Source of the DNA: an uncultured Pseudomonadales bacterium
GTDB lineage: Bacteria; Pseudomonadota; Gammaproteobacteria; Pseudomonadales; Azotimanducaceae
Reading direction: 5' to 3'
DNA: 64,000 nucleotides
Assembly (NCBI GenBank): GCA_951813295.1
Contig: CATOTI010000002.1
Location: 1,798,001-1,862,000, forward strand
Position 1 is the first letter of the stretch. Each line of letters opens with the position of its first letter. Positions 21,545 to 31,973 of this stretch are shown here, in pieces. Made by a program: the position numbers and the translations under genes. The notes under the pieces were generated by a model. The model worked only from the letters and a program-made list of their open reading frames with translations. It did no database searches and had not been told where the DNA came from.

Positions 21545-23259
21545 CGATACCGACCGAGATTCTGCGCATTGTTCTCATGGTGGCGCTCGCGGTGACGGGC
21601 TATCTCATGATTCGTGCCTGGAACGACGATTACGGCCAGGTGGCGCCGCCAACGCCGGCTGCGGCCCCAACCGTCTCCGAAATGCCGACGCCGGTCGCCG
21701 TCACGCCGCTTGATCCGAGCCCGTCGGTCGAGGTCGTGAGCGAAGTGCCGTCGTCGGACGATGTTCCCTCGGATATTCCCGCTGCGGGCGAACTCGAAGG
21801 GGATTTCGTCGGCGTGCCGAGTGGTGGTACCAACGCGGCGCGCCTGATCCGAGTCGCTACGCCTTCGCTCGAACTCTGGATCGACCGGCTGGGCGGCGAC
21901 ATCGTGGGATTGCAGCTACCTCTGTATACGCAATCGATCGATAGCGACGTGCCGATTCGGATCCTCGATAGTCGCTCGAACCACACGTTCGTTGCGCAAA
22001 GCGGGCTCATCGGGGCGGATGGTTTCGATGCCGGGGGTGAACGGCCGTTGTATTCATCGAGCGCGGATGAATACGTTTCCGATTCGGCTGGGGTCGTAGT
22101 GGAACTCGAGCACGTCCGGAACGGTGTCTCGGTGATAAAGCGTTTCGAGGTTCCCGCGGACGACTACCTCGTCACGGTCGAACACGTCGTCGAAAACGCC
22201 TCGAGTACCGATTTTCGAACGGCGATGTTTGCTCAGCTCAAACGTGATCGCTGGCAGCCGGAATCGTCGGGTTTCGTGATGGGCCCCCAGCCTTATCTGG
22301 GTGCGGCCTTCACGACGAACGATTCGCGTTATGAAAAGATCGATTTCGACGATCTGGACGAAGAACGATTTCAAGCCGACGTCACGGGTGGCTGGGCTGC
22401 GATGCTGCAGCACTATTTCGTCGCGGCGTGGGTTGGTGATGCCGAAAAGACGAATCGTTACACGGGTCGGCCGTTGTCGGGCGGTCACTACGCGGTCGGC
22501 CTGGTCGGTCCGCAGTTCGAGGTCCCCTCCGGCGGGCGGGGATCGGCGCGTGCCTCTCTCTATGTCGGACCGAAGGATCAGCAGCGACTCGAGGAGATTT
22601 CACCGAATCTCAACCTCACGGTGGACTACGGCATTCTCTGGTGGATGGCCGTGCCGCTCTTCACGCTTCTCGTGTGGATCCAATCGGTGGTCGAGAACTG
22701 GGGCGTCGCGATCATCCTGCTGACGGTGGCCATCAAGATCGTGCTCTACCCGCTATCCGCGGCGAGCTACCGGTCGATGGCGAACATGCGCAAGGTCACG
22801 CCGCAGCTCAAGCGGATCCAGGAGCGCTACGCGGACGATCGACAGAAGCTGTCGCAGGAAATGATGGCGCTTTATAAGAAGGAAGGCGCTAACCCGCTGG
22901 GCGGCTGTCTGCCGCTCGTCATGCAGATGCCCGTGTTTTTTGCACTTTATTGGGTGCTCTACGAGAGCGTCGAACTGCGCCACGCACCGTTCGTCTTCTG
23001 GATCGACGACCTCGCGGCGATGGACCCCTACTTCATCCTGCCGCTGCTGATGGGCGGGTCGATGTTTCTCACGACAATGCTGAATCCGCCGATGCCCGAT
23101 CCAATGCAGGCGAAGATGATGAAGTTCATGCCGGTCATCTTCACTGCACTCTTCCTGTTCTTTCCCTCGGGGCTGGTGCTCTATTGGTTGACTAACAACC
23201 TTCTTTCCGTGCTCCAGCAATGGTTCAACACGCGTCAGGCTCAGAAGGCGAACGCCTGA
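21538..23259 (+). CDS. yidC: Membrane protein insertase YidC
   Basis: YidC inserts and folds inner-membrane proteins alone or with SecYEG. The 573-residue protein has an N-terminal membrane segment (about 7-25), a Pro/Ser/Glu-rich linker (about 33-90), the large periplasmic beta domain (about 100-360) and the conserved C-terminal five-helix core, with [19 protein letters not shown] in the cytoplasmic loop and the final [15 protein letters not shown] helix. The ATG at 21538 overlaps yidD by seven bases. It is slightly longer than E. coli YidC (548) because of the linker. Confidence 0.97.
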   Translation: MLTIPTEILRIVLMVALAVTGYLMIRAWNDDYGQVAPPTPAAAPTVSEMPTPVAVTPLDPSPSVEVVSEVPSSDDVPSDIPAAGELEGDFVGVPSGGTNAARLIRVATPSLELWIDRLGGDIVGLQLPLYTQSIDSDVPIRILDSRSNHTFVAQSGLIGADGFDAGGERPLYSSSADEYVSDSAGVVVELEHVRNGVSVIKRFEVPADDYLVTVEHVVENASSTDFRTAMFAQLKRDRWQPESSGFVMGPQPYLGAAFTTNDSRYEKIDFDDLDEERFQADVTGGWAAMLQHYFVAAWVGDAEKTNRYTGRPLSGGHYAVGLVGPQFEVPSGGRGSARASLYVGPKDQQRLEEISPNLNLTVDYGILWWMAVPLFTLLVWIQSVVENWGVAIILLTVAIKIVLYPLSAASYRSMANMRKVTPQLKRIQERYADDRQKLSQEMMALYKKEGANPLGGCLPLVMQMPVFFALYWVLYESVELRHAPFVFWIDDLAAMDPYFILPLLMGGSMFLTTMLNPPMPDPMQAKMMKFMPVIFTALFLFFPSGLVLYWLTNNLLSVLQQWFNTRQAQKANA

Positions 23260-24554
23260 CGACGGAGGCGATCGCGGCGATCGCGACGCCGCCCGGGCGT
23301 GGCGGGGTCGGGATCGTTCGGGTCTCGGGTGCTGACCTCGCGCAACGTCTCGGCGCAACGGTGCGGGGTCGGCTCGTACCGCGGCAGGCAAAGCTGACCG
23401 ACTTCATCGACGCCGCCGGCGAACCGATCGATCAAGGCATCTGTCTCTACTTCCCCGCACCGCGCTCGTTCACCGGCGAGGACGTGATCGAGTATCACGG
23501 CCATGGTGGCCCGCGGGTGCTAGAACTCCTGCTCGATCGACTCTATGAACTGGGTGTCCGGGCGGCGCGCCCGGGCGAGTTCACGGAACGTGCCTACCTC
23601 AACGACAAGATGGACCTCGCCCAGGCCGAGGCGGTGCTCGATCTCATCAACGCCGGATCGAAACGGGCGGCGCGCGCGGCATTGCGATCGCTCGTCGGCG
23701 TTTTCTCCGATCGCGTCGGGGAGATCGAAGAACGTTTGCTCTCGCTTCGGGTATTCGTCGAAGCGAGCCTCGATTTTTCGGATGAGGAGATCGACTTCCT
23801 TACCGGTTCGGACCTCGAGGAGCGTGTTGTCTCGGTGCGTGATCTCGTCGCCGAGCTCATCGACGAAGCGCGCCATGGTGAGGTACTGACGCGTGGTCTC
23901 GATGTCGTGATCGCCGGACCGCCGAACGTCGGCAAGTCCACCCTCATGAACGTGCTCTCGCAAAGCGATCGAGCGATCGTCACCGACGTTCCCGGGACGA
24001 CGCGTGATCTTCTGCACGTCGAAATCGAGATCGACGGCGTGCCGGTCCGTCTGACGGACACTGCCGGGATCCGAACGACGGACGATCCCGTCGAGCGACT
24101 CGGGGTCGAACGCGCAGAGGCTGCCGTCGGTGGCGCCGATGTCGTCCTCGAGGTCCGCGATGCGAGCGCTGCATCCGATTTCGCCGATACGAATGCGCCC
24201 GAAGTACTCGTCGTCTGGAACAAGGTGGATCTCGTCGACCGTTTCGAGCCCGCAGACGGGGTCGCGATTTCGGCGGTAACGGGTATCGGCCTGGACGAAC
24301 TGCGTTCGAAGATCGTGGCAGCCGTTGGTCTCTCCGGCGAGACCGGCACGTTTTCCGCGCGCCTTCGTCACCTGCAATCCCTCGATCAATGCCGCGAAGC
24401 GCTCGACCACGCCCGGCGCGCCCTTGGTCCTGCACCGGATGTGGCGGCGGAGGAGCTTCGCGGCGCCCACCGTGCGCTCGGTGAAATCGTGGGCGTTACC
24501 ACAGCGGATGATCTGCTCGGCGAGATCTTCAGCCAATTCTGTATCGGGAAATGA
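23220..24554 (+). CDS. mnmE: tRNA modification GTPase MnmE
   Basis: MnmE with MnmG installs the carboxymethylaminomethyl group on U34 of certain tRNAs. Parts: an N-terminal tetrahydrofolate-binding domain ([16 protein letters not shown]), a helical domain, an inserted GTPase domain (G1 [10 protein letters not shown]3 DTAG, G4 NKVD) and the diagnostic C-terminus FCIGK. The only standard start codon is the ATG at 23220, which overlaps yidC by 40 bases, has no Shine-Dalgarno and adds 12 residues not expected in the family. CTG at 23256, overlapping the yidC stop and preceded by AAGG at seven bases, would give the expected N-terminus ([12 protein letters not shown]) and may be the real start. Confidence 0.94.
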   Translation: MVQHASGSEGERLTTEAIAAIATPPGRGGVGIVRVSGADLAQRLGATVRGRLVPRQAKLTDFIDAAGEPIDQGICLYFPAPRSFTGEDVIEYHGHGGPRVLELLLDRLYELGVRAARPGEFTERAYLNDKMDLAQAEAVLDLINAGSKRAARAALRSLVGVFSDRVGEIEERLLSLRVFVEASLDFSDEEIDFLTGSDLEERVVSVRDLVAELIDEARHGEVLTRGLDVVIAGPPNVGKSTLMNVLSQSDRAIVTDVPGTTRDLLHVEIEIDGVPVRLTDTAGIRTTDDPVERLGVERAEAAVGGADVVLEVRDASAASDFADTNAPEVLVVWNKVDLVDRFEPADGVAISAVTGIGLDELRSKIVAAVGLSGETGTFSARLRHLQSLDQCREALDHARRALGPAPDVAAEELRGAHRALGEIVGVTTADDLLGEIFSQFCIGK

Positions 24555-24572
24555 CCGTATACTCCGCCGCCC

Positions 24573-24592
24573 GATCGAGGCGCGCCTCGATC
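24573..24592. repeat. Perfect 20-bp palindrome upstream of mnmG
   Basis: Half-sites GATCGAGGCG and CGCCTCGATC join with no spacer to make a perfect inverted repeat between the mnmE stop and the mnmG start. TATACT at 24558-24563 is a possible -10 box, which would put the palindrome just after a transcription start. It could be an operator or an RNA stem in the leader; without a T-run it is not a typical terminator. Confidence 0.55.
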
Positions 24593-24633
24593 AATTACCT
24601 GTTGCCCATCGAGGTTCAAGGAGCGAACGGCGC

Positions 24634-26535
24634 ATGATTCGTCACCCGGATCGATTCGACGTCATCGTCATCGGTGGCGGTCACGCTGGAACCGAAGCGG
24701 CCCTCGCCGCGGCGCGGACTGGTGCCTCGACGCTGTTGCTGACCCAGAGCATCGAGACGATCGGCGCAATGTCATGTAACCCGGCGATTGGTGGGATCGG
24801 AAAATCTCATCTGGTCCGAGAGATCGACGCGCTCGGCGGTGCGATGGCGCGTGCCGCGGATATGGCAGGCATTCACTTTCGCACCCTGAACGCGCGCAAA
24901 GGACCGGCCGTACGAGCGACGCGGGCACAGGCCGATCGAGCGTTGTATCGATCGGCGATTCGACGGATTGTCGAGAACCAAGCCAATCTCAACGTGTTCC
25001 AGCAGTCGGTCGTCGACCTCGTGGTCGACGACGCGAATGGCGATGCTCGCGTCATCGGCGTCGATACCCAGATGGGGCTTCGTTTCGAAGCGGCCGCGGT
25101 CGTTTTGACGACCGGCACATTCCTCGGCGGTCGAATTCATATCGGGCTCGAGAACTCGCCGGGTGGCCGAGCCGGCGACGCGCCGTCGAACGCACTGGCG
25201 GATCGGTTGCGCGCGCTGCCGTTTCGCGTCGATCGACTGAAGACCGGTACACCGCCACGAATCGACGGCCGCAGCGTCGACTTTTCGGTCATGGAGAAGC
25301 AACCCGGGGACGACCCGCGTCCGGTCATGTCGTTCCAAACTGATGCGAGCGTTCATCCGCGTCAGGTTGACTGCCACATCACGCGGACGAATCCGGCAAC
25401 TCATGACTTGATCCGGGACGGGCTCGATCGTTCGCCGATGTACACGGGCGTCATCGAAGGTACCGGCCCGCGTTATTGCCCGTCGATTGAAGACAAGGTC
25501 GTTCGTTTCGCCGACCGTGACAGCCACCAGATATTCGTCGAGCCGGAAGGCCTCGACACCCACGAGCTCTATCCGAATGGCATCTCGACGAGCCTGCCGT
25601 TCGACGTCCAGGAGCGCTTGGTGCGCTCGATCGAAGGGTTCGAGCACGCCCATATCACACGCCCGGGCTATGCGATCGAGTACGACTTCTTTGATCCGCG
25701 TGACCTCGACCCGTCTCTCGAGACGCGAGCCGTGAGCCGTCTCTTCTTCGCGGGACAGATCAATGGCACGACCGGTTACGAAGAAGCGGGCGCGCAGGGC
25801 CTCGTCGCGGGGCTCAACGCCGCCCGCGCGACGCGTGGCGAAGCACCGTGGGTCCCGGCTCGGTACGAGGCCTATATCGGCGTTCTCATCGATGATCTCG
25901 TGACGCTCGGTACCAATGAGCCGTACCGAATGTTCACCTCGCGCGCGGAGTACCGATTGCGGCTTCGCCAGGACAATGCCGATACTCGGTTGACGCCCGT
26001 CGGGCGGGAGATGGGACTCGTCGGCGACGACGACTGGCAACACTACCGGCAAAAGAGAGAGCGCTTCGACGCGGCTCAGGAGACGTTGGCCGCGACCGCG
26101 GTGCGGCCGGGTTCACCACTGGCAGTCGAGGTCGAGCAGGTGACGGGCGAGCACGTCGGGTCGGATTCGAGCTTGCTCGAACTTCTGCGCCGCCCGCAGA
26201 TCACGGCCGTGAGCATGGCGCGTCTCGGGTTCGAGGCGTATGACGATGTCATGACCGACGTCGAAATCGAGGCGAAATACGCCGGCTATGTCGCGCGTCA
26301 GGACGTCGAGATCGCGCGCGTGAAGGCCCACGAGAAAGTCGAGCTCCCGCCGACCTTCGAATTCGACATCGAAGGTCTCTCGAACGAACTGCGCGAAAAG
26401 CTCCGTTCGGTGCGCCCGACGACCCTCGCGCACGCCGCCCGCGTACCGGGTGTCACCCCGGCCGCGTTGTCGCTCTTGCTGGTGCACGCCAAACGCCATG
26501 CGGCTCTCGCCGGGAAGCGCCGGCAAGCCGGCTGA
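24634..26535 (+). CDS. mnmG: tRNA uridine-5-carboxymethylaminomethyl modification enzyme MnmG (GidA)
   Basis: MnmG is the FAD-dependent partner of MnmE in wobble uridine modification. The 633-residue protein starts with the dinucleotide-binding motif [12 protein letters not shown], followed by [27 protein letters not shown], the GTFLGG region and the C-terminal helical domain, all typical of GidA (E. coli 629). The start at 24634 follows AAGGAG ten bases upstream; the long upstream frame is a shadow of mnmE. rsmG follows after three bases. Confidence 0.97.
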   Translation: MIRHPDRFDVIVIGGGHAGTEAALAAARTGASTLLLTQSIETIGAMSCNPAIGGIGKSHLVREIDALGGAMARAADMAGIHFRTLNARKGPAVRATRAQADRALYRSAIRRIVENQANLNVFQQSVVDLVVDDANGDARVIGVDTQMGLRFEAAAVVLTTGTFLGGRIHIGLENSPGGRAGDAPSNALADRLRALPFRVDRLKTGTPPRIDGRSVDFSVMEKQPGDDPRPVMSFQTDASVHPRQVDCHITRTNPATHDLIRDGLDRSPMYTGVIEGTGPRYCPSIEDKVVRFADRDSHQIFVEPEGLDTHELYPNGISTSLPFDVQERLVRSIEGFEHAHITRPGYAIEYDFFDPRDLDPSLETRAVSRLFFAGQINGTTGYEEAGAQGLVAGLNAARATRGEAPWVPARYEAYIGVLIDDLVTLGTNEPYRMFTSRAEYRLRLRQDNADTRLTPVGREMGLVGDDDWQHYRQKRERFDAAQETLAATAVRPGSPLAVEVEQVTGEHVGSDSSLLELLRRPQITAVSMARLGFEAYDDVMTDVEIEAKYAGYVARQDVEIARVKAHEKVELPPTFEFDIEGLSNELREKLRSVRPTTLAHAARVPGVTPAALSLLLVHAKRHAALAGKRRQAG

Positions 26536-26538
26536 GCC

Positions 26539-27129
26539 ATGCGGCGTCTCAACGCCTTTCTCGGCGAACTCGAACTTAGCGTCGCGAAACGCGCCGAGGC
26601 GATGGCGAAGTTCGACGCCTATTACGAACTGCTGAAACGCTGGAACCGCTCCTGCAACCTCGTTGCCAAGCGCGACCTCCATGATGTCGGTCGGTTCGAG
26701 ACACGCCATCTCATCGACAGTGTGGCGCTGTATCCGTGGATGAGAGGAACGCATGTCGATGTCGGCTCCGGCGGTGGTTTGCCGGCGATACCGCTCGCGA
26801 TCCTTCGCCCGGGCGAACGCACGATCCTCGTCGAGCGGAGCACAAAAAAATGTCGCTTTCTTCGCCACGTCGGGTTCGAGCTCGAACTCGATTTCGAGGT
26901 GATCGAGGGAGACGCGAAAGAAGCGGCGGTGTCCGCAGACGTGATCACGGCTCGTGCCGTGGCGCCGGTTGTCGAGCTCTGGCCGCTCGTGCGCGATCTC
27001 ATGGCGGATGACGGCGTGCTGCTGCTGCAGACGGGCGAGCCCGTGGATCCCGGGGTGATCGATGCAATGCTCGAGCAGAGCCGAGAAATCGGATCGCGAT
27101 TCGTCACGCTCGTGAAGCAACCGTCGTGA
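26539..27129 (+). CDS. rsmG: 16S rRNA (guanine-527 N7)-methyltransferase RsmG (GidB)
   Basis: RsmG methylates G527 of 16S rRNA with SAM. The 196-residue protein has the helical start, NLVAKRD, the SAM-binding loop VDVGSGGGLPAIPLAI (about 73-88), VERSTKKCRFL and ITARAVAPV. Position between mnmG and parA is the usual one (gidA-gidB-parA-parB). The stop overlaps the parA start in TGATG, which suggests coupled translation. Confidence 0.96.
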   Translation: MRRLNAFLGELELSVAKRAEAMAKFDAYYELLKRWNRSCNLVAKRDLHDVGRFETRHLIDSVALYPWMRGTHVDVGSGGGLPAIPLAILRPGERTILVERSTKKCRFLRHVGFELELDFEVIEGDAKEAAVSADVITARAVAPVVELWPLVRDLMADDGVLLLQTGEPVDPGVIDAMLEQSREIGSRFVTLVKQPS

Positions 27130-27905
27130 TGGCCTATTGCATCGCCATCGCGAATCAGAAAGGTGGGGTCGGCAAAACGACGACGAGCGTGAACCTCGCC
27201 GCGTCGTTGGCACTCGGCGGCGAGCGCACCTTACTCATCGACCTCGATCCGCAGGGCAATGCGACGATGGGCGCCGGAATCGATAAAAACGACGTCACGA
27301 GGTCGGCCTATGAATGGTTGATCGAAGAAGCGCCGCTCGAGTCGGTCGCGATACCGTGCCCGACGGGATTCTCGACGATTCCGGCCAATACGGATCTCAC
27401 CGCCGCCGAAGTGGAACTCCTGACGAGCGATGTTCGGCTCCCCCGGTTGCGTGACCGGTTGACCCACGCCGGTAGCCCCTATGATTTTGTGCTGATCGAT
27501 TGCCCGCCGACGCTGAACGTTCTCACGCTGAACGCCTTGCTTGCGGCAACCGGCGTGTTGATTCCAATGCAGTGCGAGTACTACGCCCTGGAGGGAATCT
27601 CGTCGCTCTTGGACACGATCGAGGCCATTCGAGAGGCCGGCAATCCCGAGCTTCGGATCGAAGGCATTCTGCGGACGATGTACGACCCGCGGTCGGGACT
27701 GACGCGCGACGTTTCCCGACAACTGATCGATCACTTCAACGATTCGGTCTTCAGGACGGTGATCCCGCGAAACGTCCGGTTGGCCGAAGCGCCGAGTCAT
27801 GGGCTACCCGCGATTTTGTATGATCGCTCGTCGCGCGGCGCCGTGGCCTACATGGCGCTGGCGAAGGAGCTTCGTGAGCGAATCGAGCGGCGCGGTGACG
27901 ACTAG
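27129..27905 (+). CDS. parA: Chromosome partitioning ATPase ParA (Soj)
   Basis: ParA is a deviant Walker-type ATPase that binds the nucleoid and is displaced by ParB-parS complexes, segregating replicated origins. The roughly 258-residue protein starts with AIANQKGGVGKTTTSVNLA (deviant Walker A, Lys before the glycines), then LLIDLDPQGNATMGAG and VLIDCPPTLNVLTLNAL. It lacks the N-terminal helix-turn-helix of plasmid type Ia ParA, so it is the chromosomal type. The ATG at 27129 is preferred to the GTG one codon upstream. Confidence 0.95.
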   Translation: MAYCIAIANQKGGVGKTTTSVNLAASLALGGERTLLIDLDPQGNATMGAGIDKNDVTRSAYEWLIEEAPLESVAIPCPTGFSTIPANTDLTAAEVELLTSDVRLPRLRDRLTHAGSPYDFVLIDCPPTLNVLTLNALLAATGVLIPMQCEYYALEGISSLLDTIEAIREAGNPELRIEGILRTMYDPRSGLTRDVSRQLIDHFNDSVFRTVIPRNVRLAEAPSHGLPAILYDRSSRGAVAYMALAKELRERIERRGDD

Positions 27906-27972
27906 CGAGGACTCGAACACGAATCGGATTCGCGGCCGCGAGAGATCGCGAGGGAAGGAATAACGGACACCG

Positions 27973-28827
27973 ATGGCGAAAAGAAAACTGGGAAAGGGCT
28001 TGGATGCTTTGCTCTCCACGTCCGAGGCGGTCGTCGCACCCCGGAGCCCCGCCGCCGGGAGCCGCGAGATCGATCTCGACCAGATCGCGATGAGTCCCCA
28101 TCAACCGCGTCGCGCGATCGACGAGGAAGCGCTCGCCGAACTCGCGCGTTCGATCGAGGTGCAAGGCGTGATCGAGCCGATCGTCGTGCGGCCGCGCCAC
28201 GGAGATGCCAAAAAGCCTTTTGAACTCATCGCGGGCGAGCGCCGCTGGCGTGCGGCGGGTCGGGCCGGACTCAAATCGATCCCGGTCGTCGTCCGTGATG
28301 CCGACGACCGACAAGCCGCCGCGATCGCGTTGATCGAGAACATCCAAAGGGAAGACCTGAACCCGCTGGAGGTCGCGACAGGCCTCAAGAATCTACAGAC
28401 CGAATTCGAGCTTCCCCAGGAGGCGCTCGCCGAGCTCGTGGGGAAATCCCGCCCAGCGGTCGCGAACCTCTTGCGCCTGCTGAATCTGTCACCCGAGGCG
28501 CAGAAGCTCATCGATCAGGGCTTGATCGAGATGGGCCACGCGCGTGCCTTGCTTGCGTTACCGGTCGATCAGCAAGCCGAAACGGGTCGGCGTATCGCGC
28601 GCGAACGCCTCTCCGTGCGGCAGGCCGAACGGCTCGTCCGGCGATTGCTCGAAGCCAAGGAGCCGGTCGTCGAAAAGGAGGACGCCGACACTGCACGGCT
28701 CGAACGCCGGATCTCCGAGAAAATCGGCGCTCGCGTGGCGATCCGGCACAAGGCGAGCGGTGACGGCCAGATCGTCATCCGCTACAGCTCTCTCGAAGAA
28801 CTCGACGGGATTCTCGGGCGGTTCTGA
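27973..28827 (+). CDS. parB: Chromosome partitioning protein ParB (Spo0J)
   Basis: ParB is a CTP-dependent clamp that loads at parS and spreads on DNA. The 284-residue protein shows the CTPase fold with GERRWRAA and ENIQREDLNPLE (motifs of the ParB/Srx domain, about 85-130), a helix-turn-helix region (LPQEALAELVGKSRPAVANLL) and a C-terminal dimerisation part. Two parS sites in recF supply its targets. It lies 67 bases after parA and is the last gene before the ATP synthase leader. Confidence 0.95.
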   Translation: MAKRKLGKGLDALLSTSEAVVAPRSPAAGSREIDLDQIAMSPHQPRRAIDEEALAELARSIEVQGVIEPIVVRPRHGDAKKPFELIAGERRWRAAGRAGLKSIPVVVRDADDRQAAAIALIENIQREDLNPLEVATGLKNLQTEFELPQEALAELVGKSRPAVANLLRLLNLSPEAQKLIDQGLIEMGHARALLALPVDQQAETGRRIARERLSVRQAERLVRRLLEAKEPVVEKEDADTARLERRISEKIGARVAIRHKASGDGQIVIRYSSLEELDGILGRF

Positions 28828-29221
28828 TCCGTTTTGATGATGCCGCGGCGCCCTCTATATTCATGGATTCGGGGTCATCGAGGGGGTGGCGATCTGTCGT
28901 CGCCTGCGATCGACCCATTCATTCGGAATAAAGTCCGGCGTACCGTTTGAAAGGCCAAGAGGCATCCGTATAATACGCGCGCCTCGCAGACGGGGCGCGT
29001 ACGTTGAATGGCCGTATCAAACCGATTCAGGCCCCGTTTCCTCGGGGTCTGGCGTCAGGTAAGGCACCCGATGATCGCGCTTTGTCACCGCGTTTGAGGT
29101 TGGCCGGATTGTCATGGTTTTCGGTTCGTTCCCGCTCATCGGAATGAACCGTCACGTTGCGCTCCAGGAATTGGCGTCTATGTACACAAAGATGTGCTGA
29201 GCGCTCGGGTACGACATCGTG
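28828..29221 (+). promoter_or_regulatory. parB-atpI intergenic region and ATP synthase operon leader
   Basis: This 394-base gap without a supported gene holds the atp promoter (separate entry) and a predicted leader of about 240 bases before atpI. Within it are two possible RNA stems: CGCGCC pairing with GGCGCG at about 28978-29000, and CCCCG-TTTCCT-CGGGG at 29032-29047. A 28-codon open frame at 29114-29200 has no support. Nothing else is recognised. Confidence 0.5.
28947..28974 (+). promoter_or_regulatory. Sigma-70 promoter of the ATP synthase operon
   Basis: TTGAAA (28947-28952), a 16-base spacer and a perfect TATAAT (28969-28974) form a strong housekeeping promoter. Transcription would start near 28981. 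It is the only good promoter I see between parB and the atp genes. Confidence 0.78.
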
Positions 29222-29662
29222 ATGAAAAACTGGCCGGTTCCTTATCGCATCGTGAGTCTGCAGGCCGCAATGACAGTCCTCGTGGCGGTGATTGCGATGG
29301 CTTGGAGCGTATCGATTGCTCGTGATGCGCTCCTGGGCGGAGTCGCGGCTTTTGTCCCGAACGGGTATTTCGCCTGGCGTGCGATGCGTGTTGGACGAGG
29401 TGCTTCGTTGATCGAAGCGAAGGGTCTCTTCGCACGGTGGGTCACGAAGCTCGTGATGATGGCGGCGATCGTCGTGGTGTCGGTTCGTTTCGGTGATGTG
29501 GGCGGCAGTTTCTTCGTGTCGTTTGCGATCGTCTTGACCACACAGGTAATCGCACCGCTCCTCGGAGACCCGGAAGATCCGGATGAGGAGCTGCTGCGAC
29601 AGATTGCGGAGCGGCGCGCTCTCGAAGGCGACGATTGGGACGATGACGATTGGGGGCGCTAG
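29222..29662 (+). CDS. atpI: ATP synthase accessory protein AtpI
   Basis: AtpI is a small membrane protein thought to help assemble the c-ring; it is not part of the final enzyme. The 146-residue product has four predicted membrane spans in the first 110 residues (for example SLQAAMTVLVAVIAMAW and VTKLVMMAAIVVVSV), then an acidic hydrophilic tail (EGDDWDDDDWGR). Sequence identity in this family is low; the call rests on topology and the position at the head of the atp operon. The ATG is preferred to the GTG one codon upstream. Confidence 0.8.
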   Translation: MKNWPVPYRIVSLQAAMTVLVAVIAMAWSVSIARDALLGGVAAFVPNGYFAWRAMRVGRGASLIEAKGLFARWVTKLVMMAAIVVVSVRFGDVGGSFFVSFAIVLTTQVIAPLLGDPEDPDEELLRQIAERRALEGDDWDDDDWGR

Positions 29663-29750
29663 GCGCTGAAGAGACACGTCGAAGCAGCCGAGCAGAGCCA
29701 GACAAGCAAAGACGACAAAAACAAAAGAGATCCAGCAAAGCCAGAACTAA

Positions 29751-30851
<1,101 letters not shown>

Positions 30852-30891
30852 TTAAGACCTCCGGGCTTTTCGACTTAAGGGAGGTAGCCTC

Positions 30892-31365
30892 GTGGCCGTC
30901 AACCTAGGAACTCTGCTTGGCCAGTCGATCACGTTCTTCGTGTTCCTCTGGTGTTGCTACAAGTTTATTTGGCCGGCGCTGACCAGCGCGATGCGCGAAC
31001 GGCAGGAAACCATTGCCGCGGGCCTCGAGAACGCCGAGCGTGCTGCTCGCGATCTCGAACAGGCGCAATCCCGCGCGGAGGAATCGCTGGCCGAGGCAAA
31101 AGCGGACGCACAGCAGATCATCGATCAGGCGCGCGCGCAGGCGAATCAGATGATCGAAGCCGCGAAATCGGATGCTCAGTCCGAGCGCGAGCGAATACTC
31201 GAGGCGGCGCAAGCCGACGTCGAGCAGGAAGTGAATCGCGCCCGCGAAACGCTCCGTGGCCAGGTCGCCGAGCTCGCCGTGGTCGGCGCATCGAAGATCA
31301 TTGGCGATACGATCGATCGCGAACAGCACGGCGAGATTCTTTCGAAGCTCGCGACGGAGCTCTAG
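30892..31365 (+). CDS. atpF: F0F1 ATP synthase subunit b
   Basis: Subunit b is the peripheral stalk that ties F1 to subunit a. The 157-residue protein has one N-terminal membrane helix (about 5-27) and then a long charged, alanine-rich coiled coil (about 35-135), ending with the delta-binding region. The start is GTG at 30892, with AAGGGAGG upstream. Length fits E. coli (156). Confidence 0.96.
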   Translation: MAVNLGTLLGQSITFFVFLWCCYKFIWPALTSAMRERQETIAAGLENAERAARDLEQAQSRAEESLAEAKADAQQIIDQARAQANQMIEAAKSDAQSERERILEAAQADVEQEVNRARETLRGQVAELAVVGASKIIGDTIDREQHGEILSKLATEL

Positions 31366-31369
31366 ATCG

Positions 31370-31909
31370 GTGGCGGAGCTAGCAACGCTTGCGCGACCGT
31401 ACGCGAACGCCGCATTCGACATCGCCAAGGGCGATGGTGCGCTCGATCAGTGGGCGCGCATGCTCTCACTGCTCGCGGCCGCGGCCGGGATGGAGGCCGT
31501 GCGCGAGCTGATCGCATCGCCGGCGGTTGCGTCGGTCGTCAAGGCTGACCGGCTCGTACAAGCGCTCGGTGATGAACTCAACGTCGGCGCGAACCGGTTC
31601 GTGCACGTGCTGGCCGAGAACAAGCGGCTCGAACTGCTGCGGGAGATTTCCGCCCAGTTCGACGTGCTGAAGGCGGACGCCGAGCGGACGCTCGACGTCG
31701 AAATCGAGAGTGCGGTCGAGTTGAGCGACGCCGAACTCGACGCTTTCACCGATTCGCTGACCAAGCGGTACAGTCAGGACATCAGCGTCACCACACGGGT
31801 GGACGAATCACTCGTCGCTGGCGCGGTAATCCGCGCAGGAGACACCGTGATCGACGGCTCAATTCGCGGCAAGTTGGCCAAACTCGCGGAAACGCTCGCC
31901 AGGCGCTAG
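31370..31909 (+). CDS. atpH: F0F1 ATP synthase subunit delta
   Basis: Subunit delta links the top of the alpha3beta3 head to the b stalk. The 179-residue product starts at GTG 31370 with VAELATLARPYANAAFDIA, the conserved delta N-terminus, and ends with VDESLVAGAVIRAGDTVIDGS, the typical C-terminal motif. The frame open from 31256 is a shadow of atpF. It lies four bases after atpF. Confidence 0.95.
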   Translation: MAELATLARPYANAAFDIAKGDGALDQWARMLSLLAAAAGMEAVRELIASPAVASVVKADRLVQALGDELNVGANRFVHVLAENKRLELLREISAQFDVLKADAERTLDVEIESAVELSDAELDAFTDSLTKRYSQDISVTTRVDESLVAGAVIRAGDTVIDGSIRGKLAKLAETLARR

Positions 31910-31973
31910 AAACTTTTTGGTCGTGCGCGACCACTTCCCGAGCAGGCCTCGGGACAGGAAAAGGTAAGAGGAA

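Noticed and set aside
29114..29200. 28-codon ORF in the atp leader
   Set aside because: No ribosome-binding site or similarity; likely chance.
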